64,000 bases of DNA from JACCXG01 sp963834305 (GTDB taxonomy: Bacteria; Acidobacteriota; Vicinamibacteria; Vicinamibacterales; 2-12-FULL-66-21). The DNA lies in contig CAWIAX010000003.1 of NCBI GenBank assembly GCA_963834305.1, positions 1,054,001 through 1,118,000 on the forward strand, in the 5' to 3' direction. The position numbers and the translations under genes were made by a program. Below, one piece after another: positions 1-9,407 of the stretch. Every line of letters starts with the position of its first letter. Positions within the stretch are counted from its first letter, which is position 1. Under the pieces are notes generated by a model, which did not search any database, had not been told where the DNA came from, and saw only the letters and a program-made list of their open reading frames with translations.

Positions 1-1
1 G

Positions 2-907
2 GCTGCCAGCAGGCCGAGCCCCCCTATCCCGGACGCGAGATCCCGCGTCATCGTTCACGCCTCTCCCGGTGGGATCTCCGACACCGTCGCGCGCTACACG
101 GCGCGCGGACTGAACGAGCAGTTCGGCACGCCGGTGATCTGCGAGAACCGGGTTGGCGCCATGGGGGCCGTCGCCTTCGCGGCGGTGCGCGCCGCCGAGC
201 CCGACGGCTACACCGTGGGCTACACGCCGGTCGAGTTCAGCATCATGCCGCACCTGCGCTACACGCCAATCTCGTTCGACGACTACGACCTGCTCGCGCG
301 CCACCATCGGGCGCCGGCGGCGCTCGCCGTGCCGGCTTCGTCGCCCTACACCTCGCTCGACGGCTTCATCACCGCGATGCGCGCCGGCGATCGGCTGGCG
401 CTCGGATCCGCCGGCCCGGCCAGCGTCTGGCACATCGCCGGCCTGGCGCTCGCGCGCACGCTCGGACGTCATTTCGTCTACGCGCCGTTTCCCGGCTCGG
501 GCCCGACGGTGACGGCGCTGCTCGGCCACCACCTCGACGCCGTCATCGCGGCGGTGGCGGAGGTGCAGGCGGTCGTGCGCGCCGGAGCCGTGCGCCTGCT
601 CGGGGTCATGGGCGACGAGCGATCCAGCATCTTTCCCGACGTCCCGACATTTCGTGAACGGGGGCTGGACCTGCACTTCGAGGCCTGGGGCGGCTTCATG
701 ACGCCGCGCGGCGTGCCGGCCGATCGGCTCGCCCGGCTCGAGCGCTCGATCCTGACGGCGTTCCAGGCGCCGGCGTTCCTCGCCTATTGCCGCACCGCCG
801 GCATCGACGTCGCCATTCTCGACGCCGACGCCTTCCGCCGCTTCGTCGCCGCCGAATCCGACCGCTTCGCCCGCATCGTCCGCGAAGAGGGGCTGGTGCC
901 GGCATGA
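2..907 (+). CDS. tctC: TctC-family substrate-binding protein of a tripartite tricarboxylate transporter (5' partial)
   Basis: This is the extracytoplasmic solute-binding subunit of a tripartite tricarboxylate transporter (TTT). It captures a carboxylate in the periplasm and passes it to TctAB. The reading frame is open from base 2, so the signal peptide and first strand lie outside the window. The visible part begins with the family's N-terminal motif VIVHASPGGISDTVARYTA, followed by PVICENRVGAMG. The frame then runs uninterrupted for about 300 residues, as expected for the mature protein. Its stop overlaps the tctB start as ATGA, showing translational coupling. The ligand cannot be predicted, because TctC paralogues bind many dicarboxylates and aromatic acids. 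Confidence 0.93.
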   Translation, partial: AASRPSPPIPDARSRVIVHASPGGISDTVARYTARGLNEQFGTPVICENRVGAMGAVAFAAVRAAEPDGYTVGYTPVEFSIMPHLRYTPISFDDYDLLARHHRAPAALAVPASSPYTSLDGFITAMRAGDRLALGSAGPASVWHIAGLALARTLGRHFVYAPFPGSGPTVTALLGHHLDAVIAAVAEVQAVVRAGAVRLLGVMGDERSSIFPDVPTFRERGLDLHFEAWGGFMTPRGVPADRLARLERSILTAFQAPAFLAYCRTAGIDVAILDADAFRRFVAAESDRFARIVREEGLVPA

Positions 908-1311
908 CCGGCACACGCGTCATCGCCACCGTGCTCGCGATCCTGGCCGCCGCGGTCCTGCTCGCGACGTGGGGATATCCCGCGGGTGCGCACGGCGTGC
1001 CGGGGCCGGCGCTGCTGCCGCGCATGTTCGGCCTTGCCCTGCTGCTGGTCGCCATCGGCCTGCTGCGCGCGCCCGGTCCCGCCGGGACGGTGCCGGTGCG
1101 CAACGGCCGCGCGATTGCCGCGGCGATCGTGCTGGTGCTCGCCTACGCCGCCCTGTGGACCGTCGTGCCGTTCGCCCTGCTCACCGGCGTGGTGCTGGTG
1201 GCGTTCCTGCGGGTCACCGGCGTGGCCTGGATCCCCGCGCTGGTGACCGCGGTCCTGCTCGGCGGCTCCCTCGTGTTCGTGTTCGAACGCGTCCTTGCGG
1301 TGAGGTTCTAG
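904..1311 (+). CDS. tctB: TctB small membrane subunit of the tripartite tricarboxylate transporter
   Basis: The small integral membrane subunit of the TTT carrier, 135 residues. The ATG at 904 overlaps the tctC stop by 4 bases (ATGA), which decides the start over the in-frame codons further upstream. About four hydrophobic segments are visible: an N-terminal helix (IATVLAILAAAVLLATW), one around residues 38-55, one around 70-95 and a C-terminal one at 110-130. A GVPGPALLPRM loop after the first helix is typical of TctB. The subunit stabilises the large TctA channel. TctB proteins are poorly conserved, so the assignment rests on size, topology and position between tctC and tctA. Confidence 0.9.
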   Translation: MTGTRVIATVLAILAAAVLLATWGYPAGAHGVPGPALLPRMFGLALLLVAIGLLRAPGPAGTVPVRNGRAIAAAIVLVLAYAALWTVVPFALLTGVVLVAFLRVTGVAWIPALVTAVLLGGSLVFVFERVLAVRF

Positions 1312-1314
1312 CGC

Positions 1315-3105
1315 GTGCCGGATCCGATGCTGCTCCTCGCGCCCCTGCTGTCGCCGGACGCCTGGCTCTACGTGTTCGTTGGCGTTGCCCTCGGCGTCAT
1401 CTTCGGGTCGCTGCCCGGGTTCACCGCCACGATGGGGCTGGCGGTGCTCACGCCGTTCACGTTCTGGGTCCGGCCCGACCAGGCGCTGGCGATGCTGCTC
1501 GGCCTGCTGGTGGCCGCCATCTTCAGCGGCGGCATCCCGGCCATCCTGCTCAACACGCCGGGGACACCCGCCTCGATCGCGATGACGTGGGACGGCTATC
1601 CGCTCGCGCGCTCGGGCCGGGCGGGGCTGGCGCTCGGCGTCAATGCCGTTGCCGCCTTCGTCGGCATCTTCCTCAGCCTCGTCGTGCTGCTCCTGGCCGC
1701 GCTGCCGCTCTCGCGCGTCGCGCTCCGCTTCGGCCCCGCCGAGTACTTCGCCGTCGCGATGTTCGGCATCAGCACGATGGTCGGCGTCTCCGGCGGGTCG
1801 ATGCTCAAGGGGCTCGCCATGGGCGTGCTCGGACTGCTGCTGGCCACCATCGGCCTCGACGCCATCACCGGCTATCCGCGCTTCACCTTCGGCCTGCCCG
1901 AGCTGCTCGACGGCATCTCCTTCATCCCGGTCATGGTCGGCCTGTTCGGCGTCGCCGAGGTGTTCTGCCAGATGGCGGGGCCGGCGCGCGCCACCAATCT
2001 CGACGCCGCGACGACGGCGGGGGTGCTGCCGTCGCTGGCCGAGACGCGGCCGCTGGTGCCGCACGCGCTGCGCGGATCGGCGATCGGCATCTGGATCGGG
2101 TTGATGCCGGCCGCCGGCGCCGACGTCGGGGCGATCCTCGCGTGGGATCAGAGCCGCCGCTTCTCGCGGAAGCCGGAGGCCTTCGGCAAGGGCTCGCTCG
2201 AGGGGCTGGTCGCCGCCTCGACCGGCGCCAATGCCGGCATCGGGGGGTCGCTCGTCACCACGCTGGCGCTCGGCATTCCGGGCGACTCGGCGGCGGCGGT
2301 GCTGATCGGCGCGCTGCTGATGCACGGCCTGCAGCCGGGGCCGCTGCTGTTCCGCAACCGTCCCGATCTCGTCGCCACCATCGTCACGCTGGTGTTCATG
2401 GCGGCGCTGCTCACCCTGGTGTGGGGGCTGCTTGGCGCGCGCGTGCTCGCGAAGCTGCTGCACATCCGCGACCAGTACCTGTGGGCGACGATCCTGGTAG
2501 TGAGCCTGGCCGGCAGCTACGCGCTCAACGGGTCCGTCGGCGACGTCTGGACGGCCGTCCTGGCGGGCATTGCCGGGTTCGGCCTGCGGCAATTCGGGTT
2601 TCCGATGGGCCCGCTGGTGCTGGCGCTCATTCTCGGGCCGCTCGCCGAGTCGAACCTGCGGCGGGCGCTGGCGCTGTCGGAGGGGTCGCTGGCCATCTTC
2701 TTCACGCGGCCGATCACCGTGCTGTTCCTGGTGCTGACCGTCCTGACGCTGGTGTGGCCGCTGCTGCGGCGCGGCAGGGCGCGGGGTGCGGGGGGCCGGG
2801 TGAGGAGGTCTGAGCGGCCCCTGCGGCGCAGAATCAGCGGGGACCAGGCGCGGGGTCAAGTGACGCGCGGATGCAGTCAGCGCCTATCGTTTCGAGCGAA
2901 GACGCTCGATCGTCCGCCTGTTCACGAAAAGCCAGGCGCAGCCGCAACTCCTCGCCGCTATAGAACAGGTAGTCCGCAGGTGGCGGCAATGCAGGCGCGT
3001 AGACCGGCGCGACGTAGTCGTACGTCCGCACGAACAGCCGCGGATTGTCTTCCGGCTTGTCCTGCGCGCGGCCGGCCGTCCCAATCGCGCCGATCGCGTT
3101 TGTGA
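1315..3105 (+). CDS. tctA: TctA large membrane subunit; C-terminus probably extended by a lost stop
   Basis: The large permease subunit of the TTT carrier, with about 11-12 hydrophobic segments. It starts at GTG 1315, three bases after the tctB stop. Family motifs are present: GSLPGFTATMGLAVLTPFTF in the first loop, AIFSGGIPAILLNTPGTPAS and the second-half repeat GGSLVTTLALGIPGDSAAAV. TctA proteins are usually about 500 residues and the hydrophobic part ends near base 2770 (residue ~485). The remaining ~105 residues are Arg-rich and unlike any permease tail. A one-base indel in the G-rich run at 2781-2800 would bring TGA 2801 or TGA 2811 into frame, so the real end is probably near 2803-2813. 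Supply of an external carboxylate to the cell is the likely role. Confidence 0.92.
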   Translation: MPDPMLLLAPLLSPDAWLYVFVGVALGVIFGSLPGFTATMGLAVLTPFTFWVRPDQALAMLLGLLVAAIFSGGIPAILLNTPGTPASIAMTWDGYPLARSGRAGLALGVNAVAAFVGIFLSLVVLLLAALPLSRVALRFGPAEYFAVAMFGISTMVGVSGGSMLKGLAMGVLGLLLATIGLDAITGYPRFTFGLPELLDGISFIPVMVGLFGVAEVFCQMAGPARATNLDAATTAGVLPSLAETRPLVPHALRGSAIGIWIGLMPAAGADVGAILAWDQSRRFSRKPEAFGKGSLEGLVAASTGANAGIGGSLVTTLALGIPGDSAAAVLIGALLMHGLQPGPLLFRNRPDLVATIVTLVFMAALLTLVWGLLGARVLAKLLHIRDQYLWATILVVSLAGSYALNGSVGDVWTAVLAGIAGFGLRQFGFPMGPLVLALILGPLAESNLRRALALSEGSLAIFFTRPITVLFLVLTVLTLVWPLLRRGRARGAGGRVRRSERPLRRRISGDQARGQVTRGCSQRLSFRAKTLDRPPVHEKPGAAATPRRYRTGSPQVAAMQARRPARRSRTSARTAADCLPACPARGRPSQSRRSRL

Positions 3106-3124
3106 TGCATGGTCCCGCTCCACG
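2834..3124 (-). CDS. Unrecognised exported-protein fragment
   Basis: A minus-strand frame directly downstream of the HigA-like gene. It reads like the 5' part of a secreted protein. A moderately hydrophobic stretch (ITNAIGAIGTAG) is followed by a possible signal-peptidase site before QDKPEDNP, then RLFVRTYDYVAPVYAP and DYLFYSGEELRLRLAF, which have the alternating pattern of beta strands. No clear start codon or family was recognised, and the frame ends after about 95 residues. It overlaps the atypical C-terminal extension of tctA on the other strand. It may be the remnant of a longer exported protein cut off by rearrangement or indels, or may not be expressed at all. Confidence 0.22.
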   Translation of the reverse strand, partial: RGAGPCITNAIGAIGTAGRAQDKPEDNPRLFVRTYDYVAPVYAPALPPPADYLFYSGEELRLRLAFREQADDRASSLETIGADCIRASLDPAPGPR

Positions 3125-3158
3125 GCCGTGCTCCCGGGTTGAGGGCGGAACAGGCGTC

Positions 3159-3463
3159 CTACGCCGCAGCCCGCGGGCGCACGTCCCGTTTGATCTGGCC
3201 CGCTGAGGCACGCGTGGCGACGTCGAGGTCGTAGGCGCCCTGCAGATTGATCAGAACTCTGGTGTCGTCTCGAAGTAGCGCGCGAGCCGCAGCGCCGTGT
3301 CGGCCGTGATGCTGCGCCGCCTATTCACGATCTCGCTCATGCGCGTCACCGGCACTCGAAGATCGCGGGCCAGCCGGTTGATGCTGAGCCCGAGTGGCGC
3401 CAGCAAATCCTCGCGGAGGATCTCGCCAGGGTGCACGGGCGGCAGCCGACGACTCTTTGCCAT
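3159..3463 (-). CDS. higA: HigA/VapI-type antitoxin, HTH-XRE protein, broken by a 1-base deletion
   Basis: A helix-turn-helix antitoxin of the HigA/VapI family. The N-terminus HPGEILREDLLAPLGLSI and the helix RMSEIVNRRRSITADTALRL are characteristic. From the ATG at 3463 the frame stops after TTPEF at 3251. In the next frame the usual continuation is present: W-INLQGAYDLDVATRAS and so on, to a TAG at 3159. One C missing on the plus strand near 3252 (TTCTGATC instead of TTCTGGATC) explains the break; the repaired protein is 101 residues, the normal family length. No HigB toxin is visible in the 290 bases upstream, where it would be expected. The gene is therefore an orphan antitoxin-like regulator, or a broken one if the deletion is real. 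Confidence 0.8.
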
Positions 3464-3753
3464 GGTCCCTCCCGAACGCTAGTGGTGCCCTGTCGCTGAC
3501 CGTTCAGAGCCGCGTCTCACGCGGTGCCGCGGGTCCAGACGGACTTCAAATCCTGACCGGCAGTCGCCTGCCAGCCCGATTCAGGTTCACATCGGATGGA
3601 CGGTGGGGCCATGGAAGTCTGCGCACCGAAGTCGATCAGCCTGGAGAATTTTCCGTCAACGACGGCCCCGGGCGGTGTATAAACGTGGCAATTTGGTGGC
3701 AGACAGACGCGGGAGCGTCCAGGTCCTCACTCCAATCACCGAGGAAATCCGGT
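3464..3753. other. Intergenic region between higA-like gene and TonB receptor 1
   Basis: About 290 bases separate two divergently transcribed genes. No convincing gene lies here; in particular no RelE/HigB-like frame was found on the minus strand. A TATAAA box at 3678-3683 may be the -10 element for the receptor gene, giving a leader of about 65 bases, but no good -35 is present. The bases at 3541-3553 match the anticodon arm of selenocysteine tRNA, but no tRNA fold can be built around them. Confidence 0.5.
3678..3683 (+). promoter_or_regulatory. Possible -10 element for TonB receptor 1
   Basis: TATAAA, five of six matches to the sigma70 -10 consensus, lies about 70 bases before the receptor start codon. 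No clear -35 hexamer is found 16-18 bases upstream, so this is only a candidate. Confidence 0.3.
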
Positions 3754-6700
3754 ATGCGAAGAGCACTGGCGTTGGGCTGTCTTGTCGTCGCGACGCTGTT
3801 CGTCCCCCTGTCAGCCCTGGCCGGCCAGGCGGTCTACGGGAACATCGTCGGCACCGTGGTCGATCCGTCCGGGGCGGGCGTCCCGAATGCGAAAGTGACC
3901 ATCACGGACACGAGCCGGGCGGTGACGTCCACGACGACGACCAACGAGTCGGGCTTCTTCACGCAGCGGTTCCTGCTGGCCGGGACGTATCAGGTGCGCG
4001 TGGAGGCGAGCAGCTTCCGCGGCTACGTGCAGGACGTGAGCGTGTCGGTCGACCAGGAGACCAGCCTCAACGTGAAGCTGCGAGCTGGGTGACCTCAGCG
4101 AGACCGTAGAGGTGAGCGCGGGCACGCCGCTCCTGAAAACCGAACGCAGCGACGTCGCGACCACGTTCAGCGAGAAGACCGTCGCCAGCCTGCCCATCCT
4201 GAACCGCCGCTTCACGGCCTTCGAGCTGCTGACGCCGGGCGTGCAGGCGACGACGTCGCAGACCGCGGCGAGCGAGGATCCGCAGGGGTCGTACCGGAAG
4301 GTGGTCAACGGCCAGAGCTTCGCCGGCTCCTCGCACCTGCTCGACGGCACCGACAATCACGACGCGCTCCTCGGCCTCATCGTCATCAACCCCACGCTCG
4401 AGTCGGTCACCGAGGCGAAGGTGACGACCGCGAACTACGACGCGGAGTTCGGGGCGACGGCGGGGGTGATCAGCGCGCAGACGAAGTCCGGCACCAACAC
4501 CTTCCGGGGCGCGGTGTCCCACTTCCTGCGCAACGACGTCTTCAACGCGCGCAACCCGTTCACGCAGTTCCAGAAGATCCGCGGGACCGATCGCTATATC
4601 CCGGTGACCCAGTGGAACCAGTTCGGCGCCGCGCTCAGCGGGCCGGTGGTGAAGAACTCGCGTGTTCTTCTTCGGAGACTACCAGGGGACGCGGCGGAAC
4701 ACCGGCGGGTCGGCGCTGCTGCGTGTGCCGTCGGCGGCCGAGCGGGCGGGGGATCTGAGCGGCCTGGGCGTCAACATCTTCGACCCGGCGGGCGCGGCCA
4801 CGCTGGCCGACCGCCAGCAGTTTGCCGGCAATCAGATTCCGGCGAACCGTCTGTCGCCGCAGGCGCAGAATCTGCTCAGGCTCATCCCGCTGCCGAACAT
4901 CGAGGGCACCGTGCGTGATCAGCCCAACTACGTCGGCGCGGGAACCATCGTGTTCAACGAGGATCTGGCGAACACCCGCTGGGACTACTTCCTGAGCTCC
5001 CGCACGCATCTCTTCGCGCGCTACAGCCTGGCCGACTACCGCATGGATGCGCCGGGCATTTTCGGCGAGGTCGCCGGCGGGCGCGGGTTCGACGAGGCGG
5101 CGCCGTTCGCCGGCGTCTCGCGGACGCGCAACCAGAGCCTGGCCGCCGGTTTCGACCATTCGCTCGGGCCGAACTGGCTGACCGACGTTCGCTTCGGCTG
5201 GTTCCGCTATCGTGTCAACGTCGATCCGGGCGGCGGCAACATCAACCCGGCGAACGAGGCGGGCATTCCCGGCTTGAACCTCGACGACTTCAGCCGCGGG
5301 ATGCCGGCGGTGCTCCTCAACGGCTACGGGCCGGGAGGCAACGCGGGCAACCAGTTCAACTTCGGCTACGCGCTGCAGTTCGCGCGCTGCAACTGCCCGC
5401 TGCGGCAGAACGAGCAGCAGTTCCAGGTCGTCAACAACTGGACCAGGCTGCAGGGCAACCACACCATCAAGTTCGGCGCCGACATCCGCCACGCGCGCAA
5501 CCTGCGCATCCCGAGCGACCGGCATCGCGCCGGCGAGCTGCAGTTCAACGCGGCGCGGACGCAAGGGCCCACCGGCGGCGGCTCGGCGCTGGCGTCGTTC
5601 CTGCTCGGGGACGTCAGCGTCTTCGAGCGCTATGTCAGCAGCGTGACCGACGCCGAGGAGCGGCAGAACCGCTACTTCTTCTACGGGCAGGACCAGTGGA
5701 AAGCGACGCGCAAGCTGACCATCAACTACGGGCTGCGCTGGGAGATCTACCGTCCGCAGACCGTGACCGGGGCGGGCAAGGGGGGCTTCATCGACGTCGA
5801 CACCGGCGAGGTGCTGGTCGCCGGCAGTCCAGGCGTCGGCCTGGACCTCAACGTCGAGGGAACGATGAAGACGCTGGCCCCGCGGCTGGGGATTGCCTAT
5901 CGGGCCACCGAGAGCACCGTCGTGCGCCTGGGTTACGGTCGCGGCTACGACATCGGGATCTTCGGGTCGGTGTTCGGGCACAACGTCACGCAGAACCTGC
6001 CGGTGCTCGGCATCCAGTCCATGCAGCCGCCGCGCAACTTCGATGCAGTGTTCAACCTCGGCCAGGGGCCGCCGGCGCTCGATCCGGAGACCATCCTCGG
6101 CCGGCAGCCGCTCGGGCCGAACGGACGTCCGCTGCTGCCGAACGGCGTCACCGCGTTCATCATCCCGAAGAAGCTGCGGCTGCCGACCAACGATGCGTGG
6201 AACCTCACCATCCAGCACCAGCTGCCGGGCGACCTCGCCGTGGAGGCCGCCTACATCGGCAACAAGGGGACGCACGTCTTCGCCGGCTTCGGCGGCGACT
6301 ACGACTTCAACCAGGCCAGCATCGAAGGGTTCGGCACGCTGACCACCAACCAGCGGAAGCCGTTCTTCAACAAGTTCGGATGGAGCCAGAACTTCCGCTA
6401 CTACGGCAGCGACGCGAGCAACAACTACCACGGGATGCAGCTGAAGGCGGAGAAGCGCTTCTCGCGGGGCTACTCGTTCCTCACCCACTACACCTTCTCG
6501 CGGGCGTTCAACTACACGAACACCTACTACAACATCGACCGGACGCTCGCCTACGGTCCGAACGACAACCACCGCAAGCACGTCTTCGGCCTCAACGGCG
6601 TGTGGGAGCTGCCGTTCGGGGCGGGCCGGAGGTATCTGCGCGACGCCGGCGGCGCGCTGAACACGCTCGTCGGCGGCTGGCAGGCGGCGACCGTCTACAC

Positions 6701-7175
6701 CTGGCAGAGCGGGCTGCCGTTCACGCCGACCTATCGCGATTGCAACGCCGACCGCGACACCGGGTGGTGCCGCCCGGATCTGGTCGGGGACTGGAAGCCC
6801 GAGAAGCAGACGGCCGCCGCGTGGTTCGTCACCACACCGGTGGCGGCGGACGGACGGGTCACGCCGCTGACCGTCAACGGCCAGACGCTCGGCCCGTGGC
6901 GCCGTCCCGAGCGCGGGACGTTCGGCAACGTCGGCCGCAACCGGCTGCTCGGCCCGTCGTTCTCGCAGCTGGATCTGTCGCTGTTCAAGAACCTCGTGGC
7001 GACCGATTCGTTCCGCGCGCAGTTCCGGGCCGAGGCGTTCAACCTGCTGAACACCGTCAATCTCGCCAACCCGAACACGTGCGTGGACTGCCCGGGCACG
7101 GCGGGGCGGATTACCAACATCTTCCAGCTGGCGGTGATGCGGCAGTGGCAGTTCGGGCTGCGGCTGGAGTTCTGA
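3754..7175 (+). CDS. Oar-like TonB-dependent outer-membrane receptor 1 (two frameshifts)
   Basis: An Oar-type outer-membrane receptor of about 1,140 residues. The start ATG at 3754 follows a GAGGAA ribosome site and opens a signal peptide ending near LSALAGQA. Next come a carboxypeptidase-regulatory-like domain (GNIVGTVVDPSGAGVPNAKV), a plug domain (LPILNRRFTAFELLTPGVQ) and a long beta-barrel ending in RLEF, with a terminal Phe. The frame breaks twice. An extra C near 4085 turns R-VGDLSETVEV into a stop, and an extra T near 4658 breaks KN-RVFFFGDYQG. Both repairs restore textbook family sequence. Such receptors import large substrates using TonB energy. The gene stands alone, converging on the next operon across a hairpin. 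Confidence 0.9.
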
Positions 7176-7222
7176 GCTAGGCTGGTCAGGGCCGTGCCGG
7201 GTGCGACGCTGTCGCTCACGGA

Positions 7223-7249
7223 GGTGGCGCGCCACGGTGGTGCGCCACC
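7223..7249. terminator. Hairpin between convergent genes
   Basis: GGTGGCGC at 7223-7230 pairs perfectly with GCGCCACC at 7242-7249 around an 11-base loop. It lies in the 87-base gap between the stop of TonB receptor 1 (7175) and the stop of the ThuA-esterase gene (7263). It could stop transcription from both sides. There is no U-tract, so it is not a classical intrinsic terminator. Confidence 0.5.
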
Positions 7250-7262
7250 CTGATTGACGCGT

Positions 7263-9338
7263 TCACTGCGTCTTCTTCGCTCCACCCGTGCGAAAGAGGC
7301 GCGGGGCGAAGTCGTAGAGACTCTTGCGCCAGACCTGCCATTCGTGTGAGCCCGCTGTTTCGAACCACACGTGCTTGACGCCATCTGCCTCGAGCGTGCG
7401 GTGCAGCGTTCTGCCGTTGGCGTAGCCGCTTTCGAGATCGCCGTACCCGATCCAGAACAGGTCGAACGTCTTGTTGAAGGCCGCCACGTCGGCCATCACG
7501 CCGCTGTAGGCGGTCTGCCGATCGAAAGGGGCTCCACCGCGGCCGCCGCCGCCCCCTCCGCTGAAGGCGCCGACCGCGGCAAAGACGTCCGGATTGCCGA
7601 ACCCGATGCGGACGGCCTGGCCTGCCCCCATCGACAATCCGGCGATGGCGCGATTCCGGCGATCCGTGAGCGTGCGGTAGCCGGCGTCGATCGTCGGGAT
7701 CAGATCGCGCAGCACGACGTCGCGGAAGGCATCCGGCCCGCCCGCGCCGCCGCCACCCTGGCCGGCTGGCACGGGAGGCTGACCCACCCGCGTGGCATAC
7801 CCCTGATCCATGACGACCAGCATCGGCAGGGCTCTCTTCTCGGCGATCAGCGCGTCCATGATGACGTTCACCTTGCCCTGCCACGTCCAGGACGTTTCGT
7901 TCTCGCCGGATCCGTGCTGCAGATACAGGACCGGGTAGCGCCGCGACGGATTCTGGTCGTAGCCGGGCGGCGTGTAGACGTAGGCGTTGCGGAACTGACC
8001 CGTCACCTTCGACAGGTAGGGGCGGATACGGACCTCGCCGTGCGGCACGTCCTTCGGACCGTAGAAGTCCAGGGTGTCGTCCGGGACTTCCAGCCCGCTG
8101 GTTGGACGCGCCCAGCCGAAGTAGGTCAGGCTCGCCGGGTCGTTCATGGCGTTGCCGTCGACAACCAGCTCGTAGTAGTGGAAACCCGGACGGATGGGCC
8201 CGATCGTGGCTTCCCAGAGGCCCTCGCCCATCGCCTGCAACGCGTAGGTCCCGGTGCCCATGCCGCTGTCGTTGCCGCGCGCGCGCACGGCGACGGTTTT
8301 CGCCTCGGGCAGGCGGGTCCGGAAGATGACGCGCCGATCGGGCAGGATCCGCGGGTACTCCCCGCCGCGCACGTTCGACGGCGCAGGTTTCCCAGGCGAA
8401 GCTTCCTGCGTGGAGCCGTGCAGCGCTGCCGCCACGATGCTGTCAGGCGCGTCGTCTGCCGCGAGGTCGCCCAGCGCGTACTGGATGCCCGCCAGCAGGT
8501 GCTGGAGCATCTGAGGGTTCGAGAACACCTCGGCCCCGTGTCCGAGGCCGCTGTAGAAGACGCGGCCTTGGCCCTGTCGCCGAATCCAGCTCATTGGAAA
8601 GTCCAGATCCTGCTTGCGGACCGGCAGTATGCGCCGCGCCGGACCAGTCTTCCCGGCGTCGATCCTCAGCAGCACGTGCAGACGGTCGCGGAGCACCGGC
8701 TCCTGCAGCTGAAAGGCCTGGTCGGCAATCTGAAAGTCCTTGCCCCCGAACGCGGCGTTGATCGGGTTGCCCGGATCTTCCACTTTCATCGTCATCACTT
8801 CGCCGTTCCAGGGGTGGCCGCCGTTCTCGGTGCCACCGAGCATCCGGCCGAACTCGGGCCACTGGTCGTATCGCGGATGCTGCACGAAGGTCGCGATCGC
8901 ATCGTGAATGCCGACGAATCCATTGCCGCTTTCGACGAAGCCGAGCAGGGACGCCCTCAGCTCCGGATCGTCGAACAGCACGCCGAGGGTGTTGTTGAAG
9001 CAGATGGCGTCGAACTGCTTGATGTTCGCCGGCCGGAACATCTCGATGTCGTCGCTGAAGACGGCCTCATACGCGCCCGTCACCTTCCCCATCTGCTGGA
9101 TGGCGTAGTTGCCAACCGGAATCGCGGCAGCGGAACTTCCCCGGACCGGCTTGCCGTCGCGCATCGACAGACTGGTGACGAGCATGCGCCGCGGCTGTTT
9201 GGGCCTGGCCTGCGCCTTGGACGGGATCGCGGCGTCTATGCGTGCCTGCTGTTCAGGCTGGATCTCCTGCCCCTGGAAGGATGCACAGGAGAGCACGACG
9301 ACCAGGCAGATTCGTGTGATCAGAAATCGTTTGGGCAT
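7263..9338 (-). CDS. Exported ThuA-domain / CE1-type esterase fusion protein
   Basis: A two-module secreted protein of 691 residues. After a signal peptide (VVVLSCASFQGQ) comes a ThuA-like glutamine-amidotransferase-fold domain (about residues 50-290, with DAICFNNTLGVLFDDPELRA and VFYSGLGHGAEVF). A short early-set/CBM48-like domain follows (about 310-410). The last part is an esterase-D/feruloyl-esterase-like alpha/beta hydrolase (about 430-690) with nucleophile Ser569 in GLSMG and likely catalytic His665 in GSHEW. The esterase end resembles enterochelin-esterase and xylan/feruloyl esterases. Two Gly-rich loops (near residues 525 and 595) are unusual. It is last in the minus-strand operon behind a TonB receptor and two PQQ-like proteins. 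A plausible job is deacylating a glycoside, with the ThuA module acting on the sugar, but the ThuA reaction is not established. Confidence 0.88.
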   Translation of the reverse strand: MPKRFLITRICLVVVLSCASFQGQEIQPEQQARIDAAIPSKAQARPKQPRRMLVTSLSMRDGKPVRGSSAAAIPVGNYAIQQMGKVTGAYEAVFSDDIEMFRPANIKQFDAICFNNTLGVLFDDPELRASLLGFVESGNGFVGIHDAIATFVQHPRYDQWPEFGRMLGGTENGGHPWNGEVMTMKVEDPGNPINAAFGGKDFQIADQAFQLQEPVLRDRLHVLLRIDAGKTGPARRILPVRKQDLDFPMSWIRRQGQGRVFYSGLGHGAEVFSNPQMLQHLLAGIQYALGDLAADDAPDSIVAAALHGSTQEASPGKPAPSNVRGGEYPRILPDRRVIFRTRLPEAKTVAVRARGNDSGMGTGTYALQAMGEGLWEATIGPIRPGFHYYELVVDGNAMNDPASLTYFGWARPTSGLEVPDDTLDFYGPKDVPHGEVRIRPYLSKVTGQFRNAYVYTPPGYDQNPSRRYPVLYLQHGSGENETSWTWQGKVNVIMDALIAEKRALPMLVVMDQGYATRVGQPPVPAGQGGGGAGGPDAFRDVVLRDLIPTIDAGYRTLTDRRNRAIAGLSMGAGQAVRIGFGNPDVFAAVGAFSGGGGGGRGGAPFDRQTAYSGVMADVAAFNKTFDLFWIGYGDLESGYANGRTLHRTLEADGVKHVWFETAGSHEWQVWRKSLYDFAPRLFRTGGAKKTQ

Positions 9339-9407
9339 TGTTGTTCTCGCGGGCGGCCGGTCAGCGGCAAGGGGCGATCTTGCGGCGACAGGCGACCCCT
9401 GCTTCCG

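Noticed and set aside
784..2859. Minus-strand open frame of 691 codons
   Set aside because: Gln/Arg/His-rich shadow of the tctB-tctA genes.
3541..3553. GGACTTCAAATCC, identical to the anticodon arm of selenocysteine tRNA
   Set aside because: The flanking bases do not form the long acceptor, D or T arms: the anticodon stem extends only three pairs, the T-loop consensus is missing, and no 3' acceptor partner is found. Judged a chance match or at most a remnant.
4635..7235. Minus-strand open frame of 866 codons
   Set aside because: Antisense shadow of TonB receptor 1, whose motifs are unmistakable on the plus strand.
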